Shown here: piece by piece, positions 22,133 through 31,027 of the stretch | Layout of the letters: each line of letters begins with the position of its first letter | How positions within the stretch are numbered: position 1 is the stretch's first letter | DNA from: Fulvimonas sp. R45 | GTDB taxonomy: Bacteria > Pseudomonadota > Gammaproteobacteria > Xanthomonadales > Rhodanobacteraceae | Direction: 5' to 3' | Assembly (NCBI RefSeq): GCF_030504985.1 | Contig: NZ_JASERU010000016.1 | Coordinates: forward strand, 1-64,000 | Length of the DNA stretch: 64,000 nucleotides | Position numbers and translations under genes: made by a program | The notes under the pieces: generated by a model | Told to the model about the DNA's origin: nothing | What the model saw: the letters and a program-made list of their open reading frames with translations, nothing else | The model's database searches: none

Positions 22133-22315
22133 TCAGCTCACGCGGAAGCGGCCGTCCTCCAGGCGGCACTCGATGTAGTGCGCGAGGCTCTCGACGGGCA
22201 GCGGATGCAGGTCGTAGTCCGCGTGCCGCGCGCCGCGGCCGGCGTCCTCCGGCGGAAGGACGGTCGCTGGCAGGGTGGCGGGTGCGGGTTCCAGGCGTTG
22301 GCTGGGCTGGATCAT
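22133..22315 (-). CDS. Small hypothetical protein (60 residues)
   Basis: Not recognised. The protein of 60 residues has a Pro/Ala-rich first half (IQPSQRLEPAPATLP) and a more ordered acidic/aromatic second half (ADYDLHPLPVESLAHYIECRLEDG). It has no membrane segment or signal peptide and one cysteine. The best evidence that it is translated is a strong Shine-Dalgarno, GGGAGGAG, about 8 bases before the ATG, better than those of most neighbours. It is co-directional with rnhB upstream (191-bp gap) and dnaE downstream, and is followed by a hairpin. Confidence 0.6.
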   Translation of the reverse strand: MIQPSQRLEPAPATLPATVLPPEDAGRGARHADYDLHPLPVESLAHYIECRLEDGRFRVS

Positions 22316-22506
22316 GGCGCGTCTCCTCCCGGGGTACGGGCTAACTGGCGGCAACCCGTGCGTCCATGCGCTGGCGCAGGCGCGGGTCGCAGGCGATCGC
22401 GCGTGCGTCCGCTTCCTTCCTATACCCCTTCGGATGCGCCTGCAAGCGATTGGGTTGCAGGAAAGGCGATGGCCGCCATGCGCATGGCAGCGGTTCAAGC
22501 CGCGGT

Positions 22507-23358
22507 TCAGCTACAGGCGAGCCGTTCCAGCAGGACGCGCACCGGCGCGAAGCTGCGGCGGTGCTGCGGGCACGGGCCCAGGCGTTCCAGCGCTTCCAGG
22601 TGGGCGGGCGTGGGGTAGCCCTTGTGTTCCGCGAAGCCATAGCCGGGGAAGTGCGCCTCCAGCGAGGCCATCAGGCGGTCGCGGGTGACCTTGGCCAGGA
22701 TCGAGGCGGCGCTGATCGACGGCTCCAGCGCGTCGCCACCCACGATGGCGCGGCCGGGGCAGGGCAGGCCGGGCGGCAGCCGGTTGCCGTCCACCAGCGC
22801 CTCGTGCGGCCGGTGGACCAGCCCGGCCACGGCGCGGCACATGCCGACCATGGTGGCCTGGAAGATGTTGATCCGGTCGATTTCCTCGACCTCCACCAGC
22901 ACCACGCAACAGGCCAGCGCGCGTTCCATGATCAGCGGGTAGAGCGCCTCGCGTTTCTTCTCGCTGAGCTTCTTGGAATCGTCGAGGCCGTCGATGGGAC
23001 GGCGTGGATCGAGGATCACCGCCGCCACCGCCACCGGGCCGGCGAGGGGGCCACGGCCGGCCTCGTCCACCCCCGCTCTTAAAAAACCGTCTTCGATCGG
23101 AATGGAGCGGACACGGTTCGCGGCAAAGGAATGCTGTGCGGGCCCGCTCGGCGCGTTCGCCTCCTCTCCCCACCGGGGCGAGGATCGAGGTGAGGGGCGG
23201 GAGCTCGCGGAAGCATCGATCGAGGCGCGCTCCGATGCTGGTTCTTCGCGAGGGTTGCCCCCCACCCCGGCCCTCTCCCCGGAGGGGAGAGGGGGAACAT
23301 CGTGCGACCCGAGGGGAAGCTCGAGCGAACCGGATGCCCTAGGACGCACGACCGTCAT
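22507..23358 (-). CDS. rnhB: Ribonuclease HII (start uncertain, repeat-derived 5-prime end)
   Basis: Removes RNA from RNA-DNA hybrids, including single ribonucleotides in DNA. The enzyme core is intact: [15 protein letters not shown] (first catalytic Asp/Glu), [15 protein letters not shown], and [19 protein letters not shown]. It ends with [19 protein letters not shown] and KHR-like C-terminal residues. The start is the problem. The conserved core begins at about 23076, yet no ATG, GTG or TTG precedes it in frame before the repeat element. The nearest in-frame options are a GTG near 23265 inside the element and the ATG at 23358 used here, which overlaps lpxB by 20 bases and gives about 90 extra repeat-encoded residues. 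ATT at 23103 or slippage at a T6 run (23081-23086) are other possibilities. Confidence 0.75.
   Translation of the reverse strand: MTVVRPRASGSLELPLGSHDVPPLPSGERAGVGGNPREEPASERASIDASASSRPSPRSSPRWGEEANAPSGPAQHSFAANRVRSIPIEDGFLRAGVDEAGRGPLAGPVAVAAVILDPRRPIDGLDDSKKLSEKKREALYPLIMERALACCVVLVEVEEIDRINIFQATMVGMCRAVAGLVHRPHEALVDGNRLPPGLPCPGRAIVGGDALEPSISAASILAKVTRDRLMASLEAHFPGYGFAEHKGYPTPAHLEALERLGPCPQHRRSFAPVRVLLERLACS
23159..23296. repeat. Palindromic CTCTCCCC-type element, copy 1 (5-prime of rnhB)
   Basis: About 140 bp bounded by two hairpins. CCTCTCCCCACCGGGGCGAGG is at one end (seen in parts at 23162-23182) and CCCTCTCCCC..GGGGAGAGGG at the other. Between them lie GAGGTGAGGGGC and CGCGAGGGTTGCCCCCC blocks. 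The same blocks occur in the same order at 33804-33950, so these are two diverged copies of one mobile or scattered element. This copy fills the lpxB-rnhB junction. Confidence 0.7.
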
Positions 23359-24577
23359 CCAGCATTTCGGCGATGGCGCTGGCGGCCTGGTCGCCGGCGC
23401 GGCTGCCGACGTCGCCACGCAGGGCGCGGTGCAGCTGTTCGAAGGCGGCGACGATGGCGCCGCGCCGCTCGCTGTCGTTGAACAGCGCCAGGGTGGCGTC
23501 GGCCAGCTTCGCGGCGGTGAAGTGCTCCTGCATCAGTTCCGGCACCAGCACGGCCTCCCTGCCCAGGCCGCAGGCGCGGGCGAGGATGTTGGGCAGGGTG
23601 TAGACGTCGGTCTTCAGCATGTTCATCACGCGCGCCAGCCGGTAGCTCAGCGGCGACACGCGGTAGCCGGCCACCATCGGGCGCTTGGCCAGCATGGCTT
23701 CCAGCGCGGCGGTGCCGGAGGCCAGCAGCACCACGTCGGAGGCCAGCATGGCCTCGTGCGCATGGCCGTCGAACAACAGCAGGTGGTCGTCGTGCGGGGC
23801 CCTGGACAGCAGCTCGCGCAGGCCGTCCAGCATGCGCGCATTGGCGGCCGGGATCACCACGCGCAGGCCCGGCATGGCGGCGGCCACGCGGCGCGCGGCG
23901 TCGAGGAAGGTGGCACCCATGCGCGCCAGCTCGGACGGGCGGCTGCCGGGCAGCAGGGCCAGCACCGGCACGTCCTGCGGCAGGCCGAGGACCTCGCGCG
24001 CGCCGGCGCGGTCGGAGACCAGCGCGAAGCGGTCGGCCAGCGGGTGGCCGACGAAGCGGGCATCGACGCCGTGCCTGGCGTAGATCGCCGGCTCCATCGG
24101 GAACAGGCACAGCACGCGCGAGGCCGAATGGCCGATCTTCTCCGCGCGCTTCTCGCGCCAGGCCCATACCGAGGGGCTGACGTAGTGCACAGTGCGCAGG
24201 CCGGCCTGCTTCAGGCGCTGCTCCACGCCGAGATTGAAATCGGGCGCATCGATGCCGACCACCACGTCGGGCCGCGCCTCCAGCAGCCGGGCGACCAGTT
24301 CCCTGCGCAGGCGCAGCAGGCGCGGCAGGTGCCGCACCACTTCGGCGAAGCCGAACAGCGACAGTTCGCGGATGTCGTACCAGGATTCGAAATCCTGCGC
24401 CTGCATGCGCTGGCCGCCGATGCCGACGAAACGGGCGGCCGGATAGCGCTGGCGCAGGGCGACGATCAGGTCGGCGCCGAGCTGGTCGCCGGAATCCTCG
24501 CCGGCGATCAGGGCGATCAGCGGGACCCGGGGCTCGGAGCCCGGCGGCCGGTGGGGCGGGGCGGGGACGGAGCTCAT
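23339..24577 (-). CDS. lpxB: Lipid-A-disaccharide synthase
   Basis: Glycosyltransferase (GT19) joining UDP-2,3-diacylglucosamine and 2,3-diacylglucosamine 1-phosphate into the lipid A disaccharide at the inner membrane. About 412 residues. The N-terminal [14 protein letters not shown] and [14 protein letters not shown] motifs, then [14 protein letters not shown] and [17 protein letters not shown], identify it. The C-terminal donor site part reads [18 protein letters not shown] Pro-rich 15-residue leader precedes the fold. It lies 59 bp after lpxA. Confidence 0.97.
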   Translation of the reverse strand: MSSVPAPPHRPPGSEPRVPLIALIAGEDSGDQLGADLIVALRQRYPAARFVGIGGQRMQAQDFESWYDIRELSLFGFAEVVRHLPRLLRLRRELVARLLEARPDVVVGIDAPDFNLGVEQRLKQAGLRTVHYVSPSVWAWREKRAEKIGHSASRVLCLFPMEPAIYARHGVDARFVGHPLADRFALVSDRAGAREVLGLPQDVPVLALLPGSRPSELARMGATFLDAARRVAAAMPGLRVVIPAANARMLDGLRELLSRAPHDDHLLLFDGHAHEAMLASDVVLLASGTAALEAMLAKRPMVAGYRVSPLSYRLARVMNMLKTDVYTLPNILARACGLGREAVLVPELMQEHFTAAKLADATLALFNDSERRGAIVAAFEQLHRALRGDVGSRAGDQAASAIAEMLDDGRAS

Positions 24578-24636
24578 GGCGGGAGTGTAGCGTGTCCGCG
24601 GGGCGAAGCGACCCCGCGGGCGGTCCCGGGCGGGGT

Positions 24637-25425
24637 TCAGCGCGCCAGCGCGCGCTCGCTGCGGTCGAGGAAGTCGAGCATCGCGCGCACGTCCTCGCTG
24701 TCCTGCGCCTGCGCGGCGAGCTGTTCGCGCGCCTCGGCCTGCGACAGCCCGGCCATGTACAGCGTGCGGTAGGCGCGCTTGATGGCCGAGATGCGCGGAG
24801 CCTCGAAGCCGCGCCGCTTCAGCCCTTCGGTGTTGATGCCGCGCGGGCGGCCGTGCTGCTCGTTGGCCATGGTCACGAACGGCGGCACGTCGGAGCCGAC
24901 CAGGCAGCCCATGCCGATGAAGGCGTGCGCGCCGACCTTGCAGAACTGGTGCACGCCGGCGTAGCCCGACACGATCACCCAGTCGCCGATCTCGACGTGC
25001 CCGGCCAGCGCCGAGTAGTTGGAGAACACGGTGTGACTGCCCACCTGGCAGTCGTGCGCGATGTGCACGTAGGCCAGCAGCCAGTTGTCGTTGCCGATGC
25101 GGGTGATGCCGCCGCCCTCGCCGGTGCCGCGGTTGATGGTGACGAACTCGCGGATCAGGTTGCGGTCGCCGATCACCAGTTCGGTGCGCTCGCCGGCGAA
25201 TTTCTTGTCCTGCGCCGCGCCACCGATGGAGGCGAACTGCGCGATGCGGTTGTCGCGGCCGATCCGCGTGGGGCCCTCGATCACCACGTGCGGGCCGACC
25301 ACGGTGCCTTCGCCGATCTCCACCTCGGCGCCGATCACGCTGTAGGCGCCGATGGCGACGTTGGCGCCGATCACGGCGCCGGCATCGATCTGCGCGGTGG
25401 GATGGATCAGCGCGGCGACGCTCAT
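24637..25425 (-). CDS. lpxA: UDP-N-acetylglucosamine O-acyltransferase
   Basis: Transfers an acyl chain from ACP to the 3-OH of UDP-GlcNAc, the first lipid A step. About 262 residues with N-terminal left-handed beta-helix hexapeptide repeats ([22 protein letters not shown]) and the LpxA motif [19 protein letters not shown]. The catalytic His lies in [16 protein letters not shown] at 25425 overlaps the fabZ stop as ATGA, showing tight coupling. A longer in-frame start inside fabZ is not favoured. Confidence 0.97.
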   Translation of the reverse strand: MSVAALIHPTAQIDAGAVIGANVAIGAYSVIGAEVEIGEGTVVGPHVVIEGPTRIGRDNRIAQFASIGGAAQDKKFAGERTELVIGDRNLIREFVTINRGTGEGGGITRIGNDNWLLAYVHIAHDCQVGSHTVFSNYSALAGHVEIGDWVIVSGYAGVHQFCKVGAHAFIGMGCLVGSDVPPFVTMANEQHGRPRGINTEGLKRRGFEAPRISAIKRAYRTLYMAGLSQAEAREQLAAQAQDSEDVRAMLDFLDRSERALAR

Positions 25426-25898
25426 TTGTCGCCCCTTGCGGCGCACATCAGTTCGCAGCTCGCCACTTCGCGGCCGTCGACCAGCGAGCGCGCCTCGAAC
25501 AGGCCCATGCTGCGCATCAGCCGCTTCAGGCGCACTTCCATGCGCAACTGGTCGCCCGGTACCACCGGCGCGTTGAAGCGCGCGTTGTCCACCTTGGCCA
25601 GGTAGAACAGCGAATTGCTGTTGTTGCCCTTGAGGCGGTTCGAGATCAGGGTGAGCAGGCCGGCGCTCTGCGCCATCGCCTCCACGATCAGCACGCCGGG
25701 CATCACCGGGTGGCCGGGGAAGTGGCCGTTGAAGAACGGCTCGTTGATGGTGACGTTCTTCAGCGTCGCCACGCTCTGGTCCGGATCCAGTTCGATCACC
25801 CGGTCCACCAGCAGGAACGGGTAGCGGTGCGGCAGCAGTTCCTGGATCTGTTCCACGTTCACCGGCAGGCGCAGGGTCGCGGCGGCGTTGTCATTCAT
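25422..25898 (-). CDS. fabZ: (3R)-hydroxyacyl-ACP dehydratase FabZ
   Basis: Dehydrates 3-hydroxyacyl-ACP in fatty acid elongation; it competes with LpxA/LpxD for the same substrate pool, hence the clustering. About 158 residues with a single hot-dog fold. The active-site segment [23 protein letters not shown] carries the catalytic His and Glu (given here as family knowledge), and the N-terminal [15 protein letters not shown] is typical. ATG 25898 overlaps the lpxD end by 8 bases. Confidence 0.97.
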   Translation of the reverse strand: MNDNAAATLRLPVNVEQIQELLPHRYPFLLVDRVIELDPDQSVATLKNVTINEPFFNGHFPGHPVMPGVLIVEAMAQSAGLLTLISNRLKGNNSNSLFYLAKVDNARFNAPVVPGDQLRMEVRLKRLMRSMGLFEARSLVDGREVASCELMCAARGDK

Positions 25899-26922
25899 CG
25901 TTCTTGTCCTTCTCCAGCGCCGCCAGGCGGCGCGCGAAATCGTCCAGATGCTTGAAGCGGGCGGCGTTCCTGCGCCACTGCCGGTTCTCCTGCAGGGGAA
26001 TGCCGGAGGAGTATTCGCCGGGCTCGCGGATCGAATGCGTCACCAGGCTCTTGGCGGTAATGGTAACCCGGTCGGCCAGCTCCAGATGGCCGAGCACGCC
26101 GGCGTTGCCGCCGATCATGCAGTAGCGGCCGATCCTGGCGCTGCCGGCCACCGCGGCGCAGCCGGCCATCGCGGTATGCGCGCCCACGTGCACGTTGTGC
26201 GCGATCTGGATCTGGTTGTCCAGGCGCACGTCTTCCTCCAGCACGGTGTCGTCCAGCGCGCCGCGGTCGATGGTGGTGTTGGCGCCGATCTCGCAATCGT
26301 CGCCGACGCGCACGCCGCCGAGCTGGGGCAGCTTGATCCAGTGGTCGGCGTCGAAGGCGAGGCCGAAGCCGTCCGAGCCGATCACCGCGCCGGGGTGCAC
26401 CAGCACGCGCTTGCCCAGGGTCACCCGCGTGACCAGGGTGACGCGGGCCACCAGGCGCGACTGCGCGCCCACGGTGCAGTCCTCGCCCACGATGCAGTGC
26501 GGGCCGAGCACGGCCCCGTCCTCGATCACCGCGCCCTCGGCCACGGTGCAGCAGGGACCGATGCTGGCGCTGGCGGCGACCCGCGCCCCGGGGGCGACCA
26601 CCGCGCTGGGATGGATGCCGGGCGGCGCGGACGGCAGGCGCTCGAACAGCGCGGCGATCTTGGCGTAGGCCACGTAGGGATCGCGCGCCACCAGCGCGGG
26701 CACCGGGCAATCGGCGAGGTTCTCCTCGCGCAGGATCACCGCGCCGGCGCGGGTGGCGGCCAGCTGCGCGGCGTACTTGCCGTTGGAGAGGAAGCTGAGC
26801 TGGCCGGCGCCGGCCCCGGACAGCGTGCCTACGCCGCCGATGCGGGTGGCGTCGTCGCCATGGCAGCTCAGGCCGAAGCGTTCGGCCAGTTCGGCCAGCG
26901 TATAGGTGGTATGGGCGTTCAA
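25891..26922 (-). CDS. lpxD: UDP-3-O-acylglucosamine N-acyltransferase
   Basis: Third lipid A step: N-acylation of UDP-3-O-acyl-glucosamine from acyl-ACP. About 343 residues. The N-terminal uridine-binding domain begins YTLAELAERFGL and continues GGVGTLSGAGAGQLSFLSN. Hexapeptide repeats follow, with the catalytic His in NQIQIAHNVHVGAHT. The C-terminal helix ends in Lys/Asp-rich residues. The start codon is TTG at 26922, supported by GGAG about 7 bases upstream. It follows bamA directly (118 bp); skp, usually between them in enterics, is missing. Confidence 0.96.
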   Translation of the reverse strand: MNAHTTYTLAELAERFGLSCHGDDATRIGGVGTLSGAGAGQLSFLSNGKYAAQLAATRAGAVILREENLADCPVPALVARDPYVAYAKIAALFERLPSAPPGIHPSAVVAPGARVAASASIGPCCTVAEGAVIEDGAVLGPHCIVGEDCTVGAQSRLVARVTLVTRVTLGKRVLVHPGAVIGSDGFGLAFDADHWIKLPQLGGVRVGDDCEIGANTTIDRGALDDTVLEEDVRLDNQIQIAHNVHVGAHTAMAGCAAVAGSARIGRYCMIGGNAGVLGHLELADRVTITAKSLVTHSIREPGEYSSGIPLQENRQWRRNAARFKHLDDFARRLAALEKDKNDE

Positions 26923-27040
26923 GGCAGTCTCCGGGACCCGGCGGGCATTGTATCGGTTGCCGCCGCGGGTCGTGGCGCCGGAAAGCGGAAAGCGCGGCCA
27001 GGGCCGCGCTTTCCGGAACGCCTGGCGAAGATGGCGGCGG

Positions 27041-29455
27041 TCAGAACTGGCTGCCGAAGGTGAACTGGATGCGTTCCTCGTAGTGCCGGTCGCTGGGCTG
27101 GCTGCGGATCGGCGTGGCCAGGCTGATGATCAGCGGGCCGATCGGCGCCTTCCAGTGCAGCGAGATGCCGGCGGAGGCACGCAGGTCCTTCGCCTCGAAG
27201 CTCTGGTAGTTCTTGTAGGCGTTGCCGACGTCCATGAACAGCGACACGCGGGCGGTGTTGATGTCCTTGAGGAACGGCAGCGGCAGGTACACCTCGGCCG
27301 TGCCCAGCACCTTGAACGCACCGCCGATCGGCTGCGCGTAGTAGTAGTAGCTGCCGCCGCAGTAGCCGTTCTTGTCGGGCTGGATGGCCTTGCCGGTGGT
27401 GGTGTCGAGGCCGGCGCAGACGCGGGGGCCCAGGGTGTTGTCCTGGAAGCCGCGCACGTCGCGCACGCCGCCGGCGTAGAAGTTCTGCCAGAACGGGTAG
27501 TCGTATTTCTGGCCCGCCTGGTACTGGCCGAAGGTGCGGTCGTAGGTCTGGTTGCCGTAGGTGGCGCCGTAACCGACCTGGCCGTCCAGGTACAGCACGA
27601 AGCCGCCGCCGATCGGCCAGTAGTGGTTGGCCTCGCCGATGAAGCGCCAGTACTGCACGGTGGAGCCGGGCAGGGCGCCGTCCACCGACGCCGACAGCAG
27701 GCCGCCGCGGGTGGCCGCCCAGTAGCTGTTGCGGGTGTCGTAGGTCCAGCCGATCGAGCCGGTCCACGAATGGATGGTCTTATGGCCGATCGCGTTCTGG
27801 TAGTCGATCAGCACCTGCGGGGTATAGCCCTCGTAGTTGTTGATCTTGGTGCTGCTGAGGCCCAGGCTGAGGTTGAGGCCCTGGAAATCGGTGATCGGGA
27901 TGCCGAGGCGCGTGGAGAAGGAGCGCGTGCTGTTGGAGTAGCTGGCGTACTCGCTGCCCAGGTCGCTGAAGTCGGCCTTGGAAAGCTGGATGTTGTAGCC
28001 GATGCCGACGCCGTTGTCGGTGAGGTAGGGGTTGTAGTAGCTGGCGTTGATCTGGGTGTAGTAGTCGCTCTTCTCCGCGCCCACCGAGAACTGGTCGCCG
28101 GTGCCGAGGAAGTTGTTCTGCGACACCGAGCCGGACAGGATGATGCCGGAGTACTGCGAGTAGCCCACGCCGAACATCAGGCTGCCGGAGGATTGCTCCT
28201 CCACCTTCACCTTGAGGTCGACCTGGTCCGGCGAGCCCGGCACGCGGGTCTTGTCGATGTCCACCTTCTTGAAGAAGCCCAGCCGCTGCAGGCGGATCTT
28301 GGAACGGTCGATCGCCGCCTGCGAGTACCAGGCGCCCTCGAGCTGGCGCATCTCGCGGCGCAGCACGTCGTCCTCGGTGCGCGTGTTGCCTTCCAGCACG
28401 ATGCGGCGCACGTAGATGCGGTGGCCCGGCTGCACGTACAGGGACAGGTCGACGGTGCGCTTGTCCTTGTCCAGCTTGGGAATGGTGTCCACCTTCGCGT
28501 AGGCGTAGCCCATGTCGGCCAGCACGGCCTTCATCGCCTTGGTGCAGTCCTCGATGGCCTGGCGGTTGAAGGTCTGGCCCTTCCTGACGAAGGCGTTCGT
28601 CAGCTTGGTCATGTAGTCGGGCAGGATCAGGTCGCCGAGCAGGTGCACGTCGGAGATGGTGTAGATCTCGCCTTCCTTGACGTCGGCGGTGATGTACATC
28701 TCGCGCTTGTCGGGCGAGATGGTGACCTGCGAGGAATCCAGGCCGAAGTCGGCGTAGCCGCGGTCCATGTAGTAGGACTGCAGCTTGTTCAGGTCGCCGG
28801 ACAACTTGTCGCTGGAATACTGGTCGTTCTTGGAATACCAGGACATCCAGTTGGTGGTGCCGGACTCGAAGCCGTCCTCGATCTCCTTGTCGGAGAAGGC
28901 ATGGTTGCCGACGATGTTGATTTCCTTGATCTTGGCGACCTTGCCCTCGCGGATCTCGATGTCGATGGCGACGCGGTTGCGGTCCAGCCGGGTCACGTGC
29001 GGCAGCACCGACACGTTGTACTTGCCGCGGTTGTAGTACTGGTGGATCAGCTCCTGCTGCACGCGGTCCAGCGCGAGGCGGTCGAAGGTCTCGCCTTCGG
29101 ACAGGCCGATCGACTTCAGGCCCTTCTTCAGGTCGTCGGTCTTGATGTCGTGGTTGCCGCGGATGTTGAGCTTGGCGATGGACGGGCGCTCGGTCACCTT
29201 GACCACCAGGATGTCGCCCTGGCGCTCCACCTCCACGTCGCTGAAGAAGTGGGTCTGGTACAGCGCGCGGATCGCACGCTGCACCGAGTCGGTGGTGACG
29301 CGGTCGCCCTTGCTGATCGGCAGGTAGTTCAGCACGGTGCCGGCCGAGATGCGGCTGAGGCCGTCGATGCGGATGTCGGAAACGACGAACGGCTCGAAGG
29401 CGAGCACGTTGGCGGAGAGTGAGGCGAGCAGGATCAGGGCGGCGATACGCTTCAT
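27041..29455 (-). CDS. bamA: Outer membrane protein assembly factor BamA
   Basis: Central Omp85-family component that inserts beta-barrels into the outer membrane. About 804 residues. A signal peptide (IAALILLASLSANVLA) is followed by five POTRA domains starting at FVVSDIRIDGLSRISAGTVL. The C-terminal 16-strand barrel contains VRGF-type sequence (GVRDVRGFQDNTLGPR, Omp85 motif) and ends with Phe (FTFGSQF), the outer-membrane targeting signature. ATG 29455 chosen at the signal peptide. It follows rseP, with a GC-rich hairpin between them. Confidence 0.97.
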   Translation of the reverse strand: MKRIAALILLASLSANVLAFEPFVVSDIRIDGLSRISAGTVLNYLPISKGDRVTTDSVQRAIRALYQTHFFSDVEVERQGDILVVKVTERPSIAKLNIRGNHDIKTDDLKKGLKSIGLSEGETFDRLALDRVQQELIHQYYNRGKYNVSVLPHVTRLDRNRVAIDIEIREGKVAKIKEINIVGNHAFSDKEIEDGFESGTTNWMSWYSKNDQYSSDKLSGDLNKLQSYYMDRGYADFGLDSSQVTISPDKREMYITADVKEGEIYTISDVHLLGDLILPDYMTKLTNAFVRKGQTFNRQAIEDCTKAMKAVLADMGYAYAKVDTIPKLDKDKRTVDLSLYVQPGHRIYVRRIVLEGNTRTEDDVLRREMRQLEGAWYSQAAIDRSKIRLQRLGFFKKVDIDKTRVPGSPDQVDLKVKVEEQSSGSLMFGVGYSQYSGIILSGSVSQNNFLGTGDQFSVGAEKSDYYTQINASYYNPYLTDNGVGIGYNIQLSKADFSDLGSEYASYSNSTRSFSTRLGIPITDFQGLNLSLGLSSTKINNYEGYTPQVLIDYQNAIGHKTIHSWTGSIGWTYDTRNSYWAATRGGLLSASVDGALPGSTVQYWRFIGEANHYWPIGGGFVLYLDGQVGYGATYGNQTYDRTFGQYQAGQKYDYPFWQNFYAGGVRDVRGFQDNTLGPRVCAGLDTTTGKAIQPDKNGYCGGSYYYYAQPIGGAFKVLGTAEVYLPLPFLKDINTARVSLFMDVGNAYKNYQSFEAKDLRASAGISLHWKAPIGPLIISLATPIRSQPSDRHYEERIQFTFGSQF

Positions 29456-29480
29456 CGTCGATTCCGTTGGGTTATTCCGT

Positions 29481-29505
29481 CGGAGCGGCCATGGCGGCCG
29501 CTCCG
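29481..29505. repeat. Strong hairpin in the rseP-bamA gap
   Basis: CGGAGCGGCC, loop ATGGC, GGCCGCTCCG: a perfect 10-bp stem 26 bp upstream of the bamA start codon, within a 189-bp gap. No U-run. It may be a partial terminator after rseP or an RNA processing/stability site protecting bamA mRNA. The rest of the gap shows no convincing promoter or gene. Confidence 0.45.
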
Positions 29506-29644
29506 ATGCATGCTTGAAGCGCGGGCATGCCCGGCCTCGGAAAGGGGAGCGCGACCAGCCGGGGCGCGCCGGGACGCGACGCCGCAGGGGCTGCCTTGCG
29601 GTCGCCCGCATCGGGTGCCCGGGTGCTGGCGCCGCGCATCCGTG

Positions 29645-30994
29645 TCACGTGGGCAGGACGATGCGGTGGATGTCGTTGTAGAACGCCAGCCCCATCAGCG
29701 TGAACAGCAGCAGCAGGCCGACGTACTGGCCGGCGACCATGGCGCGCTCGCTGACCGGGCTGCCCTTGACCAATTCGATAAGGTAATACAGCAGATGGCC
29801 CCCGTCCAAGAGCGGGATCGGCAGCAGATTCAGGATCGCCAGGCTCAGCGAGATCAGGCCCAGGAACTCCAGGAAGCTGGACAGGCCGAGCTGCGCCGAG
29901 GCGTTGGCGACCTGGGCGATGCCGATCACGCCCGACAGGTTGCTGGTGGAGGCGCGCCCGCTCAGCATCTTGCCGATCATGTTGAACACGCCGCTGGCGC
30001 GGTCCCAGCTCATCTGCAGCGAGGCGCCGAGCGCGCGCGCCGGGCCGAAGCGCTGCAGCGCCTGCTCCGGCGGTTCGGCACCCACGCCGATGATCCAGCG
30101 CGGCGGTTGGCCATCCAGCGATTGCATGCGCGCGGTGACCTTGAAATCCAGCGGTTTGCCGTCGCGCTGCACGCGGATGTCCAACAGCGGCGATTTCGCG
30201 GCGTCGTCGGCGATCTGCTTGCCGAAGTCCTCGAAGTCGGCGACCGGCCGGCCGTTCACGCTGAGCAGCCGGTCGCCACCGTGCAGGCCGGCCAGCGCGG
30301 CCGGTTCGCCCGGACGCACGGTGGCGGCGATCGCCGGCGCCGGCGCGGGGCGCAGGCCGAGCTTTTCGAGGTACTGGCCGACGTCCTTGCCGGCGGGCAA
30401 CTTGTCCAGCGGCAGCACCAGGGCGCGCTGGCCGCCGTCCGGGTCGCGCACGGTCAGCGGCAGCGGTTCGCGGCCGAGCAGGGCGTTGCCGATGACGTCC
30501 AGCGAGTCGCTCCAGGTCGCCACCGGCTGCCCGCCGACGCTGAGCAGGCGGTCGCCGGCACGGATGCCGGCCTGGGCGGCCATGCTCTGCGGCGCGGCGC
30601 TGACGATGGGGGCGTAGTCGGTGCGGCCCAGCATGAACATCAGCCAGAACGCGGCCACGGTGAAGATCAGGTTGAAGCCGGGGCCGGCGACCACGATGGC
30701 GATGCGTTTCCACACCGTCTGGGCGGTGAATTCCTGCGCGCGCAATTCCGGCGGCACCTCGCCTTCGCGCGCGTCCAGCATCTTCACGTAGCCGCCCAGC
30801 GGCAGCGCGGCCACCTGGTATTCGCAGCCGTCGCGGCCGGTGCGCTTCCAGATCGCCTTGCCGAAGCCTACCGAGAAGCGCAGCACCTTGACGCCGCAGC
30901 GGCGCGCGACCCAGTAATGGCCGAATTCGTGAAAGGTCACCAGCACGCCGAGCGTGACCAGCAACCAGAACACCGAGCCGAAAAAGGGATTCAT
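29645..30994 (-). CDS. rseP: Site-2 zinc metalloprotease RseP
   Basis: Inner-membrane intramembrane protease that cleaves anti-sigma factor RseA-type proteins after DegS and removes signal-peptide remnants. About 449 residues. HEFGH lies in the first membrane helix (VTFHEFGHYWVARRCGV), two PDZ domains occupy the middle (VGGQPVATWSDS and VNGRPVADFEDFG), and the second catalytic segment is NLLPIPLLDGGHLLYY. ATG 30994 fits the family N-terminus; TTG one codon upstream is possible. It lies between dxr and bamA, the usual order. Confidence 0.96.
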   Translation of the reverse strand: MNPFFGSVFWLLVTLGVLVTFHEFGHYWVARRCGVKVLRFSVGFGKAIWKRTGRDGCEYQVAALPLGGYVKMLDAREGEVPPELRAQEFTAQTVWKRIAIVVAGPGFNLIFTVAAFWLMFMLGRTDYAPIVSAAPQSMAAQAGIRAGDRLLSVGGQPVATWSDSLDVIGNALLGREPLPLTVRDPDGGQRALVLPLDKLPAGKDVGQYLEKLGLRPAPAPAIAATVRPGEPAALAGLHGGDRLLSVNGRPVADFEDFGKQIADDAAKSPLLDIRVQRDGKPLDFKVTARMQSLDGQPPRWIIGVGAEPPEQALQRFGPARALGASLQMSWDRASGVFNMIGKMLSGRASTSNLSGVIGIAQVANASAQLGLSSFLEFLGLISLSLAILNLLPIPLLDGGHLLYYLIELVKGSPVSERAMVAGQYVGLLLLFTLMGLAFYNDIHRIVLPT

Positions 30995-31027
30995 CAATAA
31001 GGACGCGTCAAGGGGAGCTCAAGCTTA

